Made by a program: the position numbers and the translations under genes
Shown: positions 1-7,480 of the stretch, in pieces
Numbering within the stretch: position 1 is the stretch's first letter
Layout of the letters: every line of letters begins with the position of its first letter
The notes under the pieces: model-generated
Told to the model about the DNA's origin: nothing
The model's input: the letters and a program-made list of their open reading frames with translations, nothing else
Databases searched by the model: none
From: Leeuwenhoekiella aequorea
GTDB lineage: Bacteria > Bacteroidota > Bacteroidia > Flavobacteriales > Flavobacteriaceae
Assembly: GCF_004104375.1 (NCBI RefSeq)
Contig: NZ_QOVM01000005.1
Location: 243,230 to 307,229 of the forward strand
Direction: 5' to 3'
Length of the DNA: 64,000 bases

Positions 1-2
1 TT

Positions 3-875
3 AAATTTTTAAGTTTGTTTTCGGTGGTGAGAGGTTATAATATTCTCATAATTGTACTCGCACAATATTTAGCATCTATATTTATATTATCACCAGATAT
101 CCCACTCAGGGATGTGCTTTTTGATGTAAATCTTTTTTCTATAGTACTGGCGTCTTCCTTAGTTATTGCAGGAGGATATATCATCAATAGTTTTTATGAC
201 AGTGAAAAAGACTTAATAAATAGACCGCATAAAACGCGATTGGATCATATGGTAAGTCAAAACAAAATACTAACGCTGTATTTTATTTTAAATTTTTTAG
301 CAGTTGTGGTGGCAAGTTCGGTGTCTTTTTTTGCCGTTCTTTTCTTCTCAGGTTATATTTTCGGAATATGGTTTTATTCACATAAACTCAAGAAAATACT
401 CTTTTTGGGTAACCTTACTTCAGCCTCATTAGCTCTTATTCCTTTTTTTGCAATCTTTATTTATTATAGAAATTTTGACAAGGTTATATTTGTACACGCT
501 ACCTTTCTGGGGCTAATAATTATTATGCGTGAGCTTATTAAAGATTTAGAAAATATAAAAGGAGATGTAGCACTTGGTTATAAAAATATACCTATAGTAT
601 ATGGTGAGCGTGTGACAAAATTTGCAATTACATTTCTAATCATCCTTACGATTTTACCCACATATCTTTTAGTTACTAACTTTGATGTAGGTCTTATGCG
701 CTATTACTTCTACGGAAGTTTTTTCTTATTGATTATTTTTTCATATTGGCTCTGGTGGTCTCGCGCAAAAATGCATTATGTTTTATTGCATAATATTTTA
801 AAATTTATTTTAGTCCTGGGTGTGTTTAGTATTCTTTTAATAGATACAGACTTAGTGCTCAAAAGAATTTTATAA
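3..875 (+). CDS. UbiA-family prenyltransferase (geranylgeranylglycerol-phosphate geranylgeranyltransferase-like), 5' partial
   Basis: Integral membrane prenyltransferase that joins an isoprenoid diphosphate to an acceptor; in Flavobacteriia this family is usually annotated as geranylgeranylglycerol-phosphate geranylgeranyltransferase. Seen: mostly hydrophobic protein with about eight membrane segments and both Asp-rich UbiA motifs. Counting from the TTG at 15, the first is N58-x3-D62-x3-D66 and the second is D177 to D184 (DLENIKGD). The frame is open to the left edge and the only nearby start is that TTG, so the true ATG probably lies a few codons outside the window. A strong hairpin terminator follows the stop. 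The acceptor cannot be read from sequence: glycerol phosphate, quinone precursor or another lipid are all possible. Confidence 0.8.
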   Translation, partial: KFLSLFSVVRGYNILIIVLAQYLASIFILSPDIPLRDVLFDVNLFSIVLASSLVIAGGYIINSFYDSEKDLINRPHKTRLDHMVSQNKILTLYFILNFLAVVVASSVSFFAVLFFSGYIFGIWFYSHKLKKILFLGNLTSASLALIPFFAIFIYYRNFDKVIFVHATFLGLIIIMRELIKDLENIKGDVALGYKNIPIVYGERVTKFAITFLIILTILPTYLLVTNFDVGLMRYYFYGSFFLLIIFSYWLWWSRAKMHYVLLHNILKFILVLGVFSILLIDTDLVLKRIL

Positions 876-877
876 TG

Positions 878-905
878 AAAAAGCCACCGCATTGCGGTGG
901 CTTTT
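878..905. terminator. Rho-independent terminator, bidirectional
   Basis: Perfect 12-bp stem AAAAGCCACCGC / GCGGTGGCTTTT with a 3-base loop, ending in T residues. It lies between the convergent prenyltransferase gene and the small secreted-protein gene and can serve both strands. Confidence 0.9.
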
Positions 906-934
906 CTGGCTAATTCAAATAAATAAGAGGATGC

Positions 935-1270
935 TTATCCTTTTTTAATTTTGTATGGTAGGTGAAAAATGCGGTTACCCGTGATTTCTATTTCAGCTTT
1001 TTTATAGTTAAGTCTGCTTTTAATATAATTTTCTAATTGTGGATTTTCTGTAGACACATTAAGCACAACTATGGTATTTTTAGAAGTAACCATAAATTGA
1101 ATCGTACTCTCTAATAAGTCTTCGTTTAATTCGAGTTCAGGAACACCAAGTAGGTTAATGATTTGAGTTCTTAATTTTCCACTAGTAGTTTCTGGTTTTG
1201 GGTCTGCTGCGGCAGATACTGCTGCAAAATTGAATACCGCTAAAAATAAAAGGATTTGTACTTTTTTCAT
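935..1270 (-). CDS. Small secreted protein, unknown function
   Basis: A 111-residue protein with a clear Sec signal peptide (MKK start, hydrophobic core, likely cleavage after SAAA near residue 22). The mature part is about 90 residues, predicted alpha/beta, with no cysteines and no catalytic motif that I recognise. I do not recognise the family; small flavobacterial secreted proteins with this organisation are common. A TAnnTTTG element on the minus strand at 1298-1305 supports the ATG at 1270. It shares the convergent terminator at 878-905 with the prenyltransferase. Confidence 0.6.
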   Translation of the reverse strand: MKKVQILLFLAVFNFAAVSAAADPKPETTSGKLRTQIINLLGVPELELNEDLLESTIQFMVTSKNTIVVLNVSTENPQLENYIKSRLNYKKAEIEITGNRIFHLPYKIKKG

Positions 1271-1297
1271 GACTTTTTGTTTTTAAGATTGATGTGT

Positions 1298-1305
1298 CAA
1301 ATGTA
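1298..1305 (-). promoter_or_regulatory. Bacteroidota -7 promoter element
   Basis: Reads TACATTTG on the minus strand, a perfect TAnnTTTG, 27 bases upstream of the ATG of the 111-residue secreted protein. I found no TTG at the usual 17-23 base spacing, so only the -7 half is supported. Confidence 0.5.
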
Positions 1306-1623
1306 CTACTCCATAAGATGTTTTTCTTTAATATAGCAGTTATCAAATAAGGACTAAATCTTTCCTTTTGAGTTAATTAAGCGATTGTTTACGTTATGTA
1401 TACAAATACTAAAACCCACTCTAGATTCTAAATTTTATTAGATGATTATCAGCACTAACTGGTTTTTTGTGTCAATTAGTTTATAAAAATTAAGGAGTAT
1501 TCAAATATCAATAGATTTCTGCTGTATGAATATGAATTTAAGGTTAATTTGAGGCTACTTTTCTCTTAGCTAATTGGTGTTTTGAGGCCATTTTATATAC
1601 TCTGTTTTCGCTATTTAAATATG

Positions 1624-1631
1624 TATCTTTG
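1624..1631 (+). promoter_or_regulatory. Bacteroidota -7 promoter element
   Basis: TATCTTTG, a perfect TAnnTTTG, ends 15 bases before the ATG at 1647. The in-frame TTG at 1629-1631 is part of this element and so cannot be the start codon. Confidence 0.65.
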
Positions 1632-1646
1632 CAAAAATTTATAATT

Positions 1647-2525
1647 ATGAGCAGACATCAAGAAAGCAGTAGAGACGGGAAAGCGTCTGGTCGCGGATCT
1701 AATAATTTACGTAGTAAAAGTAATGCCAGGGGCAATGCTCCTATAAAGAGAAAAACAGGAGCTTCTGCAGATAAAGCAGCGAGTGCAGCAAAAGGTTCTT
1801 CACAAAAGAATAAAGATAAAGACGGTATTCGTCTTAATAAGTATATATCAAATAGTGGTGTTTGCTCTAGGAGAGAGGCAGACATGTATATAGCTACAGG
1901 TCAGGTTTCCGTAAACGGGGAAATCATAAATGAAATGGGCTACAAGGTGAAGTTAGATGATGATGTACGCTTTGACGGTACGCGCATTAATCCAGAGCCA
2001 AAAGCATATGTATTACTAAATAAACCAAAAGGGTTTTCAGTTACCACGAGTAATGAAAAAGGAATGACGGTAATGGATCTTGTTGCACCGGCAACAAAAT
2101 CACGTATTCAGCCTGTAGGTCGATTAGGTCGCAATGCAACCGGACTTATTTTATTTACTAATGATGAAAAGTTAATGCAAAAATTGACTAATTCTAAAGC
2201 AGGACTTCCACGCTTGTTTCATATAGAATTAGACAAAAACCTTAAAGCAGAAGATTTAGAAAAAATCTCTAAAGGATTGAGTGTTGACGGTAAGAAGATA
2301 TTTGTAGAAGACATTAGCTACGTAAACGGATCTCCTAAAAAAGAAATAGGTTTAAAATTACGCAATGTAGGAAGTAGTGTGATTCGTACTATTTTTGAAC
2401 ACCTGGAGTATCAAGTGGTTCGTGTAGATTGTGTAACGATTGCTTCGTTAACTAAAAAAGATCTTCCACGCGGTAAGTACAAGCATTTAAGTCAGCAGGA
2501 AATAAACAATTTAATGATGCTATAA
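1647..2525 (+). CDS. RsuA/RluB-family pseudouridine synthase homologue lacking the catalytic Asp
   Basis: Family enzymes isomerise a uridine in 16S or 23S rRNA. The 292-residue protein has a basic, Ser/Lys/Gly-rich disordered N-terminus (about 1-58), an S4 RNA-binding domain (about 60-105) and an RsuA/RluB catalytic fold (about 118-285). Odd feature: the signature GRLD is GRLG here (residues 158-161, Gly codon GGT at 2127-2129), so the universally required Asp is absent. The following TNDG is TNDE and the K-x-Y-x-V element is also changed. Start: ATG at 1647 is chosen because the upstream TTG lies inside the -7 promoter element. It may be an RNA-binding paralogue without synthase activity. 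Family assignment is firm; loss of activity is inferred. Confidence 0.8.
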   Translation: MSRHQESSRDGKASGRGSNNLRSKSNARGNAPIKRKTGASADKAASAAKGSSQKNKDKDGIRLNKYISNSGVCSRREADMYIATGQVSVNGEIINEMGYKVKLDDDVRFDGTRINPEPKAYVLLNKPKGFSVTTSNEKGMTVMDLVAPATKSRIQPVGRLGRNATGLILFTNDEKLMQKLTNSKAGLPRLFHIELDKNLKAEDLEKISKGLSVDGKKIFVEDISYVNGSPKKEIGLKLRNVGSSVIRTIFEHLEYQVVRVDCVTIASLTKKDLPRGKYKHLSQQEINNLMML

Positions 2526-2670
2526 GTGTCATTTTTATAATAGTTTAGTAATTCAATATTTAAATTAAAATCTAAAACTGTTTAATTTTAAAAAAAAACT
2601 AATTCAGGTAAAACATAAGTCTTTTACAATACCTTAAGATTTTCTGGCGTTTTATCTCGATTTCTTTTTT

Positions 2671-2678
2671 TACATTTC
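2671..2678 (+). promoter_or_regulatory. Possible -7 element of the polyamine operon
   Basis: TACATTTC matches TAnnTTTG at all but the last base and lies 17 bases before the ATG at 2696. No -33 TTG was found at proper spacing, so this is tentative. Confidence 0.3.
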
Positions 2679-2695
2679 ACACTTTAAACTATTTG

Positions 2696-4096
2696 ATGAA
2701 TACGAAATATATAGATCTCATAGATCAATCCTTTTATTTTCCTCAGGAAGATTTCAAACTTGAGGACAACCACTTACAATTTCACGATATAGATTTGATG
2801 GCATTAGTTGAGCAATATGGTGCTCCACTAAAATTTAGTTATTTGCCTAAGATATCTGATAATATCAACAGAGCCAAAACCTGGTTTAGAGATGCAATTC
2901 AAAAGCATAATTACAAAGGGAATTACAATTACTGTTACTGTACAAAGAGCTCACACTTTAAGCATGTTCTTGATGAGGCTTTAAAAAATGATATTCATAT
3001 CGAGACTTCATCGGCCTTTGATATTGATATTGTAAATAAGCTTAAAGAAAATGGAAAAATTACAGATGAGACTTTTGTCATTTGTAATGGTTTTAAAAGG
3101 GATCAATACATCGAGAACATTACAAATTTGATGAATAATGGCCATAAAAATTGTGTGCCTATTATAGATAACTATGAAGAAATTAATCTTTTATCTGAAG
3201 GGATAAAGGGTGACTTTAAAATAGGAATACGTATTGCATCTGAAGAAGAACCTAAATTTGAGTTTTATACATCTCGACTAGGAATAGGTTATAAAAATAT
3301 CATACCTTTTTACGAGGATCAGATCAAAAATAATGATCAGGTTGAGTTAAAAATGCTTCATTTTTTCATTAATACCGGTATACGAGATAATGCTTACTAC
3401 TGGAATGAATTAAATAAGTGTCTTAAAGTATATACACGTCTTAAGAAAATCTGTCCTAGCTTAGATAGCTTAAATATAGGAGGAGGCTTTCCTATAAAAA
3501 ATTCTTTGGCTTTTGACTATGATTATGCCTATATGGTTGATGAAATTATCAATCAGATAAAAATTACTTGTGAAGAGGCAGATGTTGTAGTACCTAATAT
3601 TTTTACTGAGTTTGGTAGTTTTACTGTAGGAGAGAGTGGAGGTGCTATTTACGAAGTGCTATATCAAAAGCAACAAAATGATAGAGAGAAGTGGAACATG
3701 ATAAACTCATCGTTTATCACCACTTTACCAGATACGTGGGCAATTAGCAAGCGTTTTATTTTACTGCCTATAAACAGATGGGAAGAAGAATACGAGCGTG
3801 TGTTATTAGGAGGTCTTACGTGTGATAGTGATGATTATTATAATAGTGAACAGCATAGTAATGCTATTTACTTGCCTAAATACAAGAAAGATAAACCATT
3901 ATACATCGGCTTTTTTAATACCGGTGCCTATCAAGAGTCAATAGGTGGATATGGTGGTCTGCAGCATTGCTTAATTCCGCAGCCAAAACATATTCTGATT
4001 GATAGAGATGAAAATGGTAACTTAACAACCCGTATATTTAACGAACAACAAAAAGCAGAACAATTGCTCAAGATTTTAGGTTATGAATACAACTAA
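2696..4096 (+). CDS. Arginine decarboxylase, PLP alanine-racemase-fold type
   Basis: Decarboxylates arginine to agmatine, the first step of polyamine synthesis. The 466-residue protein matches the short Bacteroidota form rather than the roughly 630-residue SpeA of E. coli. Seen: PLP lysine K84 in YCTKSSHF, a Gly-rich phosphate-binding loop (NIGGGFP), an EFGSFT segment where EPGR-like residues usually sit, and a late GGLTCDSDD motif carrying the conserved active-site Cys. ATG at 2696 is preferred over the adjoining TTG at 2693. The next gene, agmatinase, starts inside the last codons (14-base overlap), so the two are co-translated and agmatine is the expected product. Decarboxylation of a related basic or carboxylated substrate is the alternative. 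Confidence 0.85.
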   Translation: MNTKYIDLIDQSFYFPQEDFKLEDNHLQFHDIDLMALVEQYGAPLKFSYLPKISDNINRAKTWFRDAIQKHNYKGNYNYCYCTKSSHFKHVLDEALKNDIHIETSSAFDIDIVNKLKENGKITDETFVICNGFKRDQYIENITNLMNNGHKNCVPIIDNYEEINLLSEGIKGDFKIGIRIASEEEPKFEFYTSRLGIGYKNIIPFYEDQIKNNDQVELKMLHFFINTGIRDNAYYWNELNKCLKVYTRLKKICPSLDSLNIGGGFPIKNSLAFDYDYAYMVDEIINQIKITCEEADVVVPNIFTEFGSFTVGESGGAIYEVLYQKQQNDREKWNMINSSFITTLPDTWAISKRFILLPINRWEEEYERVLLGGLTCDSDDYYNSEQHSNAIYLPKYKKDKPLYIGFFNTGAYQESIGGYGGLQHCLIPQPKHILIDRDENGNLTTRIFNEQQKAEQLLKILGYEYN

Positions 4097-5027
4097 AAAC
4101 TATGCCGGCATCCCTGATGAATTTGCCAAACTTGAAACCTCAAAAATAGTTCTAATACCGGTGCCTTATGATGGTACTAGTACTTGGGGAAAAGGAGCTG
4201 ATAAAGGTCCACAGGCCTTTTTAGATGCTTCTGAAAATATGGAGATTTATGATATTGAGACCGATACAGAGGTGTATCAGCAAGGTATCTATTTAGCTCC
4301 GGCAATTACAGAAGACAGTTCTCCGGAAGCACTCGTTTCTGAGGTGCATAAGGTTACTAAAGACTTTATAAAGCGCAATAAATTTGTTACGCTTTTTGGA
4401 GGTGAACATTCGGTTTCAATAGGTGCTATTCGTGCATTTAATGAGCTTTTTGATAACCTTACAGTTGTTCAGATTGATGCTCATGCAGATTTGCGTCAAG
4501 AGTACATGGGAAGCACATGCAATCACGCTTGTGCAATGTATGAGGCGAGCCAGAATACAAATTTAATTCAGGTAGGTATCCGTAGTATGGATGTACTTGA
4601 AAAAACGGTCATGGATGAGGATAAAACCTTCTTTGCTCATCAAATGATCCAAGATGAATACTGGGTAGATAATGTGATAGACTTATGTACAGACAATGTA
4701 TTTATCACGTTTGATCTAGATGGTTTAGACCCATCAATAATGCCTTCTACAGGAACACCAGAACCGGGCGGTTTATTCTGGTATGAAACAATGGATTTCT
4801 TAAAGCGCCTTTTTGCTGAAAAGAATGTGGTAGGTTTTGACCTTATGGAACTATGCCCTAATCCTAATGATAACTCATCAGACTTTTTAGCAGCAAAACT
4901 TTATTATAAAATGCTAAGCTACAAATTTGAAGGGCAGGATATAGAAGAGAATTACGATAATAGTTACGTTGCAAAACCAGGTAAGGGTAGCGTAAATAAA
5001 TTTGATTTAAATGACGATGAAGACTAA
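4083..5027 (+). CDS. speB: Agmatinase (ureohydrolase family)
   Basis: Hydrolyses agmatine to putrescine and urea using a binuclear manganese centre. The 314-residue protein carries all ureohydrolase ligand motifs: GGEHS (106-110), DAHAD (132-136) and FDLDGLDP (D211 and D213). It is the central gene of a three-gene operon, overlapping the arginine decarboxylase upstream by 14 bases and the deoxyhypusine-synthase-like gene downstream by 11. This context favours agmatine over arginine or guanidinobutyrate as substrate. The C-terminal tail after about residue 290 is acidic and Asn-rich, beyond the usual fold. Confidence 0.88.
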   Translation: MNTTKNYAGIPDEFAKLETSKIVLIPVPYDGTSTWGKGADKGPQAFLDASENMEIYDIETDTEVYQQGIYLAPAITEDSSPEALVSEVHKVTKDFIKRNKFVTLFGGEHSVSIGAIRAFNELFDNLTVVQIDAHADLRQEYMGSTCNHACAMYEASQNTNLIQVGIRSMDVLEKTVMDEDKTFFAHQMIQDEYWVDNVIDLCTDNVFITFDLDGLDPSIMPSTGTPEPGGLFWYETMDFLKRLFAEKNVVGFDLMELCPNPNDNSSDFLAAKLYYKMLSYKFEGQDIEENYDNSYVAKPGKGSVNKFDLNDDED

Positions 5028-5991
5028 GGGAGCAATCTCTCAATTTATAGAGAAATATTATTTACACTTCAATTCAGCTTCTGTTGTTGATGCAGCAAAA
5101 GCTTATGAAGAGCAGTTAAACAATGGAGCAAAAATGCTCGTTTCTCTTGCAGGTGCGATGAGTACAGCAGAGATAGGGAAAATTTTTGCCGAAATGATTC
5201 GCCAGGATAAAGTACAAATTATATCATGTACTGGAGCAAACCTGGAAGAAGATATCATGAATCTCGTAGCACATTCTCATTATAAGCGTGTGCCAAACTA
5301 TCGCGATTTAACAGCTCAGGATGAATGGGATTTATTAGAAAAAGGTTTAAACCGTGTTACAGACACATGTATTCCAGAAGAGGAAGCTTTTAGAAGATTG
5401 CAAAAGCATATTCATAAAATATGGAAGGATGCAGATGATGCCGGCGAGCGTTACCTGCCGCACGAATTTATGTATAAGATGTTGTTAAGTGGTGTTCTTG
5501 AAGAATATTACGAGATAGATCTTAAAGATTCGTGGATGTATGCAGCTGCGGAAAAGAACTTACCTATAATTTGCCCGGGTTGGGAAGATAGTACAATGGG
5601 TAATATCTTTGCGTCCTATGTACTTAAGGGAGAGCTTAAAGCGACTACAATGAAATCTGGTATTGAGTATATGACTTTCTTAGCAGACTGGTACACAGAT
5701 AATAGTGCAAATGGTATAGGCTTTTTCCAAATAGGTGGTGGTATTGCGGGAGATTTCCCAATTTGCGTTGTGCCTATGCTTTATCAGGATATGGAGCGTG
5801 AAGAAACTCCTTTTTGGAGTTACTTCTGTCAGATTTCTGACTCTACAACAAGTTACGGTTCTTATTCTGGAGCAGTGCCTAATGAGAAAATCACATGGGG
5901 TAAACTAGACATTAATACGCCTAAGTTTATTATAGAAAGTGATGCGACAATTGTAGCGCCACTTATATTTGCTTATTTGTTAGATATGTAA
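5017..5991 (+). CDS. Deoxyhypusine-synthase-like enzyme, probable polyamine (homospermidine-type) synthase
   Basis: Eukaryotic and archaeal deoxyhypusine synthase moves an aminobutyl group from spermidine to a lysine of eIF5A via an enzyme-lysine imine and NAD. Bacteria lack eIF5A, and bacterial homologues (called SpeY in some work) are thought to transfer aminobutyl to a free amine. Seen: the catalytic Lys is kept in TWGKL (K298 counting from the ATG at 5011), and the NAD-binding Gly-rich IGGGIAGD is present. The spermidine-binding GSDSGA of the human enzyme is GSYSGA here. Two starts are possible, 5011 and 5017; both overlap the agmatinase stop. Operon context, after putrescine production, supports a role in making a triamine. 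The exact product is inferred. Confidence 0.8.
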   Translation: MKTKGAISQFIEKYYLHFNSASVVDAAKAYEEQLNNGAKMLVSLAGAMSTAEIGKIFAEMIRQDKVQIISCTGANLEEDIMNLVAHSHYKRVPNYRDLTAQDEWDLLEKGLNRVTDTCIPEEEAFRRLQKHIHKIWKDADDAGERYLPHEFMYKMLLSGVLEEYYEIDLKDSWMYAAAEKNLPIICPGWEDSTMGNIFASYVLKGELKATTMKSGIEYMTFLADWYTDNSANGIGFFQIGGGIAGDFPICVVPMLYQDMEREETPFWSYFCQISDSTTSYGSYSGAVPNEKITWGKLDINTPKFIIESDATIVAPLIFAYLLDM

Positions 5992-6012
5992 GCATCTGTT
6001 GTAAAGAATAAT

Positions 6013-6047
6013 AAAAGCCTCACAATGTTTTATATTGTGAGGCTTTT
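6013..6047 (+). terminator. Rho-independent terminator of the polyamine operon
   Basis: Perfect 14-bp stem AAAAGCCTCACAAT / ATTGTGAGGCTTTT around a 7-base loop, running into TTTTT, 22 bases after the stop codon at 5991. Confidence 0.9.
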
Positions 6048-6113
6048 TGTGTTTTATAGATTCTTTAGTCAACAAAAACTTGTGTTCTTTAGAATTGCTT
6101 TAGAAGTAATGCT

Positions 6114-6121
6114 TATTTTCG
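6114..6121 (+). promoter_or_regulatory. Possible -7 element of the glycosyltransferase operon
   Basis: TATTTTCG has one mismatch to TAnnTTTG. TTG at 6095-6097 lies 16 bases upstream, just short of the usual spacing. It is placed between the upstream terminator and the ATG at 6139. Confidence 0.35.
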
Positions 6122-6138
6122 CAAACTTATTTATTACT

Positions 6139-6858
6139 ATGTCTTATAGATTAACCGTAGTGGTTCCTGTGTATAATGAAGAAGAAAATTTGCTTCGGGT
6201 AGAACAGGTATTTCGGGATTATTTTAAAATTGCAGCAGTTCCTACTCAAGTACTTTTTGTTAATGATGGGTCAAAAGATGGAAGTCAAGATCTAATAGAA
6301 CAAATTTGCAATAGGGGAGAGGGCTTTAAGTTTATAGCCTTTGAAAAAAATTGTGGTTTAAGTGCTGCAATTAAAGCTGGTTTTGATGCCACCACTACAC
6401 CTTTAGTAGGATATATAGATAGCGACCTTCAGACCACACCAGAGGACTTTAATATACTGCTTCCTTATATAGATGAATATGATCTTGTAACAGGTCATCG
6501 TGCTGATCGCAAAGACTCTTTTGTAAAAAATATGTCAAGTGCAATAGCAAACAATATACGCAGAGCATTTACTAATGATGGGATGGATGACACTGGGTGT
6601 CCTTTAAAAATAATTAAAACGGAATACGCAAAGCGTATTCCTATGTTTAGAGGGCTTCACCGTTTTCTTCCTGCGATGATTATGTTGCAACAAGGTAAAA
6701 CAGTACAAATTCCTATTAGGCATTTTCCAAGAGTTGCGGGTACTGCAAACTTTGGAGTTTGGAATCGATTATTGGGTCCATTAATGGATTGTTTTGCTTA
6801 CCTGTGGATGAAGAAGAAGTACATAAATTATACAATAGCAAAAAAATCGAATGACTAG
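6139..6858 (+). CDS. GT2 glycosyltransferase, dolichyl/undecaprenyl-phosphate mannose synthase type
   Basis: Predicted to transfer a sugar from a nucleotide donor to polyprenyl phosphate on the cytoplasmic face. The 239-residue protein is a lone GT-A domain without C-terminal membrane segments: VVVPVYNEEENL at the N-terminus, VNDGSKDGS, and the metal-binding Asp pair in DSDLQTTPEDF. Start: a longer frame begins at 6025 inside the terminator hairpin, so ATG 6139, which gives the standard family start just before the first beta strand, is chosen. Operon: the stop overlaps the next ATG by 8 bases, followed by a LAB_N protein and an ArnT-like GT-C. The logical reading is that this enzyme makes the lipid-linked sugar used by the ArnT-like protein. 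The sugar identity is unknown. Confidence 0.82.
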   Translation: MSYRLTVVVPVYNEEENLLRVEQVFRDYFKIAAVPTQVLFVNDGSKDGSQDLIEQICNRGEGFKFIAFEKNCGLSAAIKAGFDATTTPLVGYIDSDLQTTPEDFNILLPYIDEYDLVTGHRADRKDSFVKNMSSAIANNIRRAFTNDGMDDTGCPLKIIKTEYAKRIPMFRGLHRFLPAMIMLQQGKTVQIPIRHFPRVAGTANFGVWNRLLGPLMDCFAYLWMKKKYINYTIAKKSND

Positions 6859-7480
6859 TCCGTACTGGATTTATACGATAGGCTTTCTTGCTCAGCTTAT
6901 GTTTTCAGGAAGATTGGTAATACAATGGTTTTTATCTGAAAAACAAAAGCGAGTATTAACACCATCAACGTTTTGGTGGTTGAGTCTTGGTGCATCATTT
7001 TTACTTTTTGTGTATGGTTATTTACGAGATGATTTTGCCATAATGCTAGGTCAGACACTTACCTATTTTATATATATACGTAATCTTCAATTGCAAGGGC
7101 AATGGTTGAAATCGCCTAAAGTTATTCGGTGGTTTTTATGGATTTTTCCTCTTATTATAGTCATTTACGCGTATAATAATGGGGATTATGATATAGATAA
7201 ACTTTTTAAAAACGAAAACATACCGCTCTGGTTGTTGGTTTTAGGAAGTGTAGCTCAATTAATATTTACATTACGTTTTATCTATCAATGGATCTATTCT
7301 GAGCGCAATAAAAAATCAACACTACCACTTGGCTTTTGGTTACTAAGTTTAGTTGGCGGACTTTTAATTCTTATCTATGCATTTTTTAGAAAAGATCCCG
7401 TTCTGATTGTAGGTCACGTAATGGGAGTTTTTATTTATTTTAGAAATATGCGTTTAGCAATAGGTATTGATAAAGAATGA
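6851..7480 (+). CDS. Double LAB_N-domain membrane protein
   Basis: The 209-residue membrane protein consists of two copies of the lipid-A-disaccharide-synthase N-terminal (LAB_N) domain, about residues 5-80 and 120-205. The repeated pattern is clear: TPSTFWWLSLGASFLLFVYG with GQTLTYFIYIRN in the first, LPLGFWLLSLVGGLLILIYA with GHVMGVFIYFRN in the second. Each unit has about three membrane helices. Free-standing LAB_N proteins have no proven biochemical role; their co-occurrence with polyprenyl-phosphate glycosyltransferases suggests a job in lipid-linked sugar handling. The ATG overlaps the GT2 stop by 8 bases and its own stop overlaps the next ATG (ATGA), so the three genes are translationally coupled. 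Confidence 0.8.
   Translation: MTSPYWIYTIGFLAQLMFSGRLVIQWFLSEKQKRVLTPSTFWWLSLGASFLLFVYGYLRDDFAIMLGQTLTYFIYIRNLQLQGQWLKSPKVIRWFLWIFPLIIVIYAYNNGDYDIDKLFKNENIPLWLLVLGSVAQLIFTLRFIYQWIYSERNKKSTLPLGFWLLSLVGGLLILIYAFFRKDPVLIVGHVMGVFIYFRNMRLAIGIDKE

Larger units (their letters stand above)
1271..1646. other. Intergenic region between divergent genes
   Basis: AT-rich 376-base spacer. It holds a -7 element for each flanking gene (1298-1305 minus, 1624-1631 plus). I see no further coding potential, repeat or RNA fold. Confidence 0.5.

Noticed and set aside
1658..1885. Minus-strand open frame under the pseudouridine synthase
   Set aside because: Shadow of the Ala/Ser/Lys-rich N-terminal region; no family resemblance.
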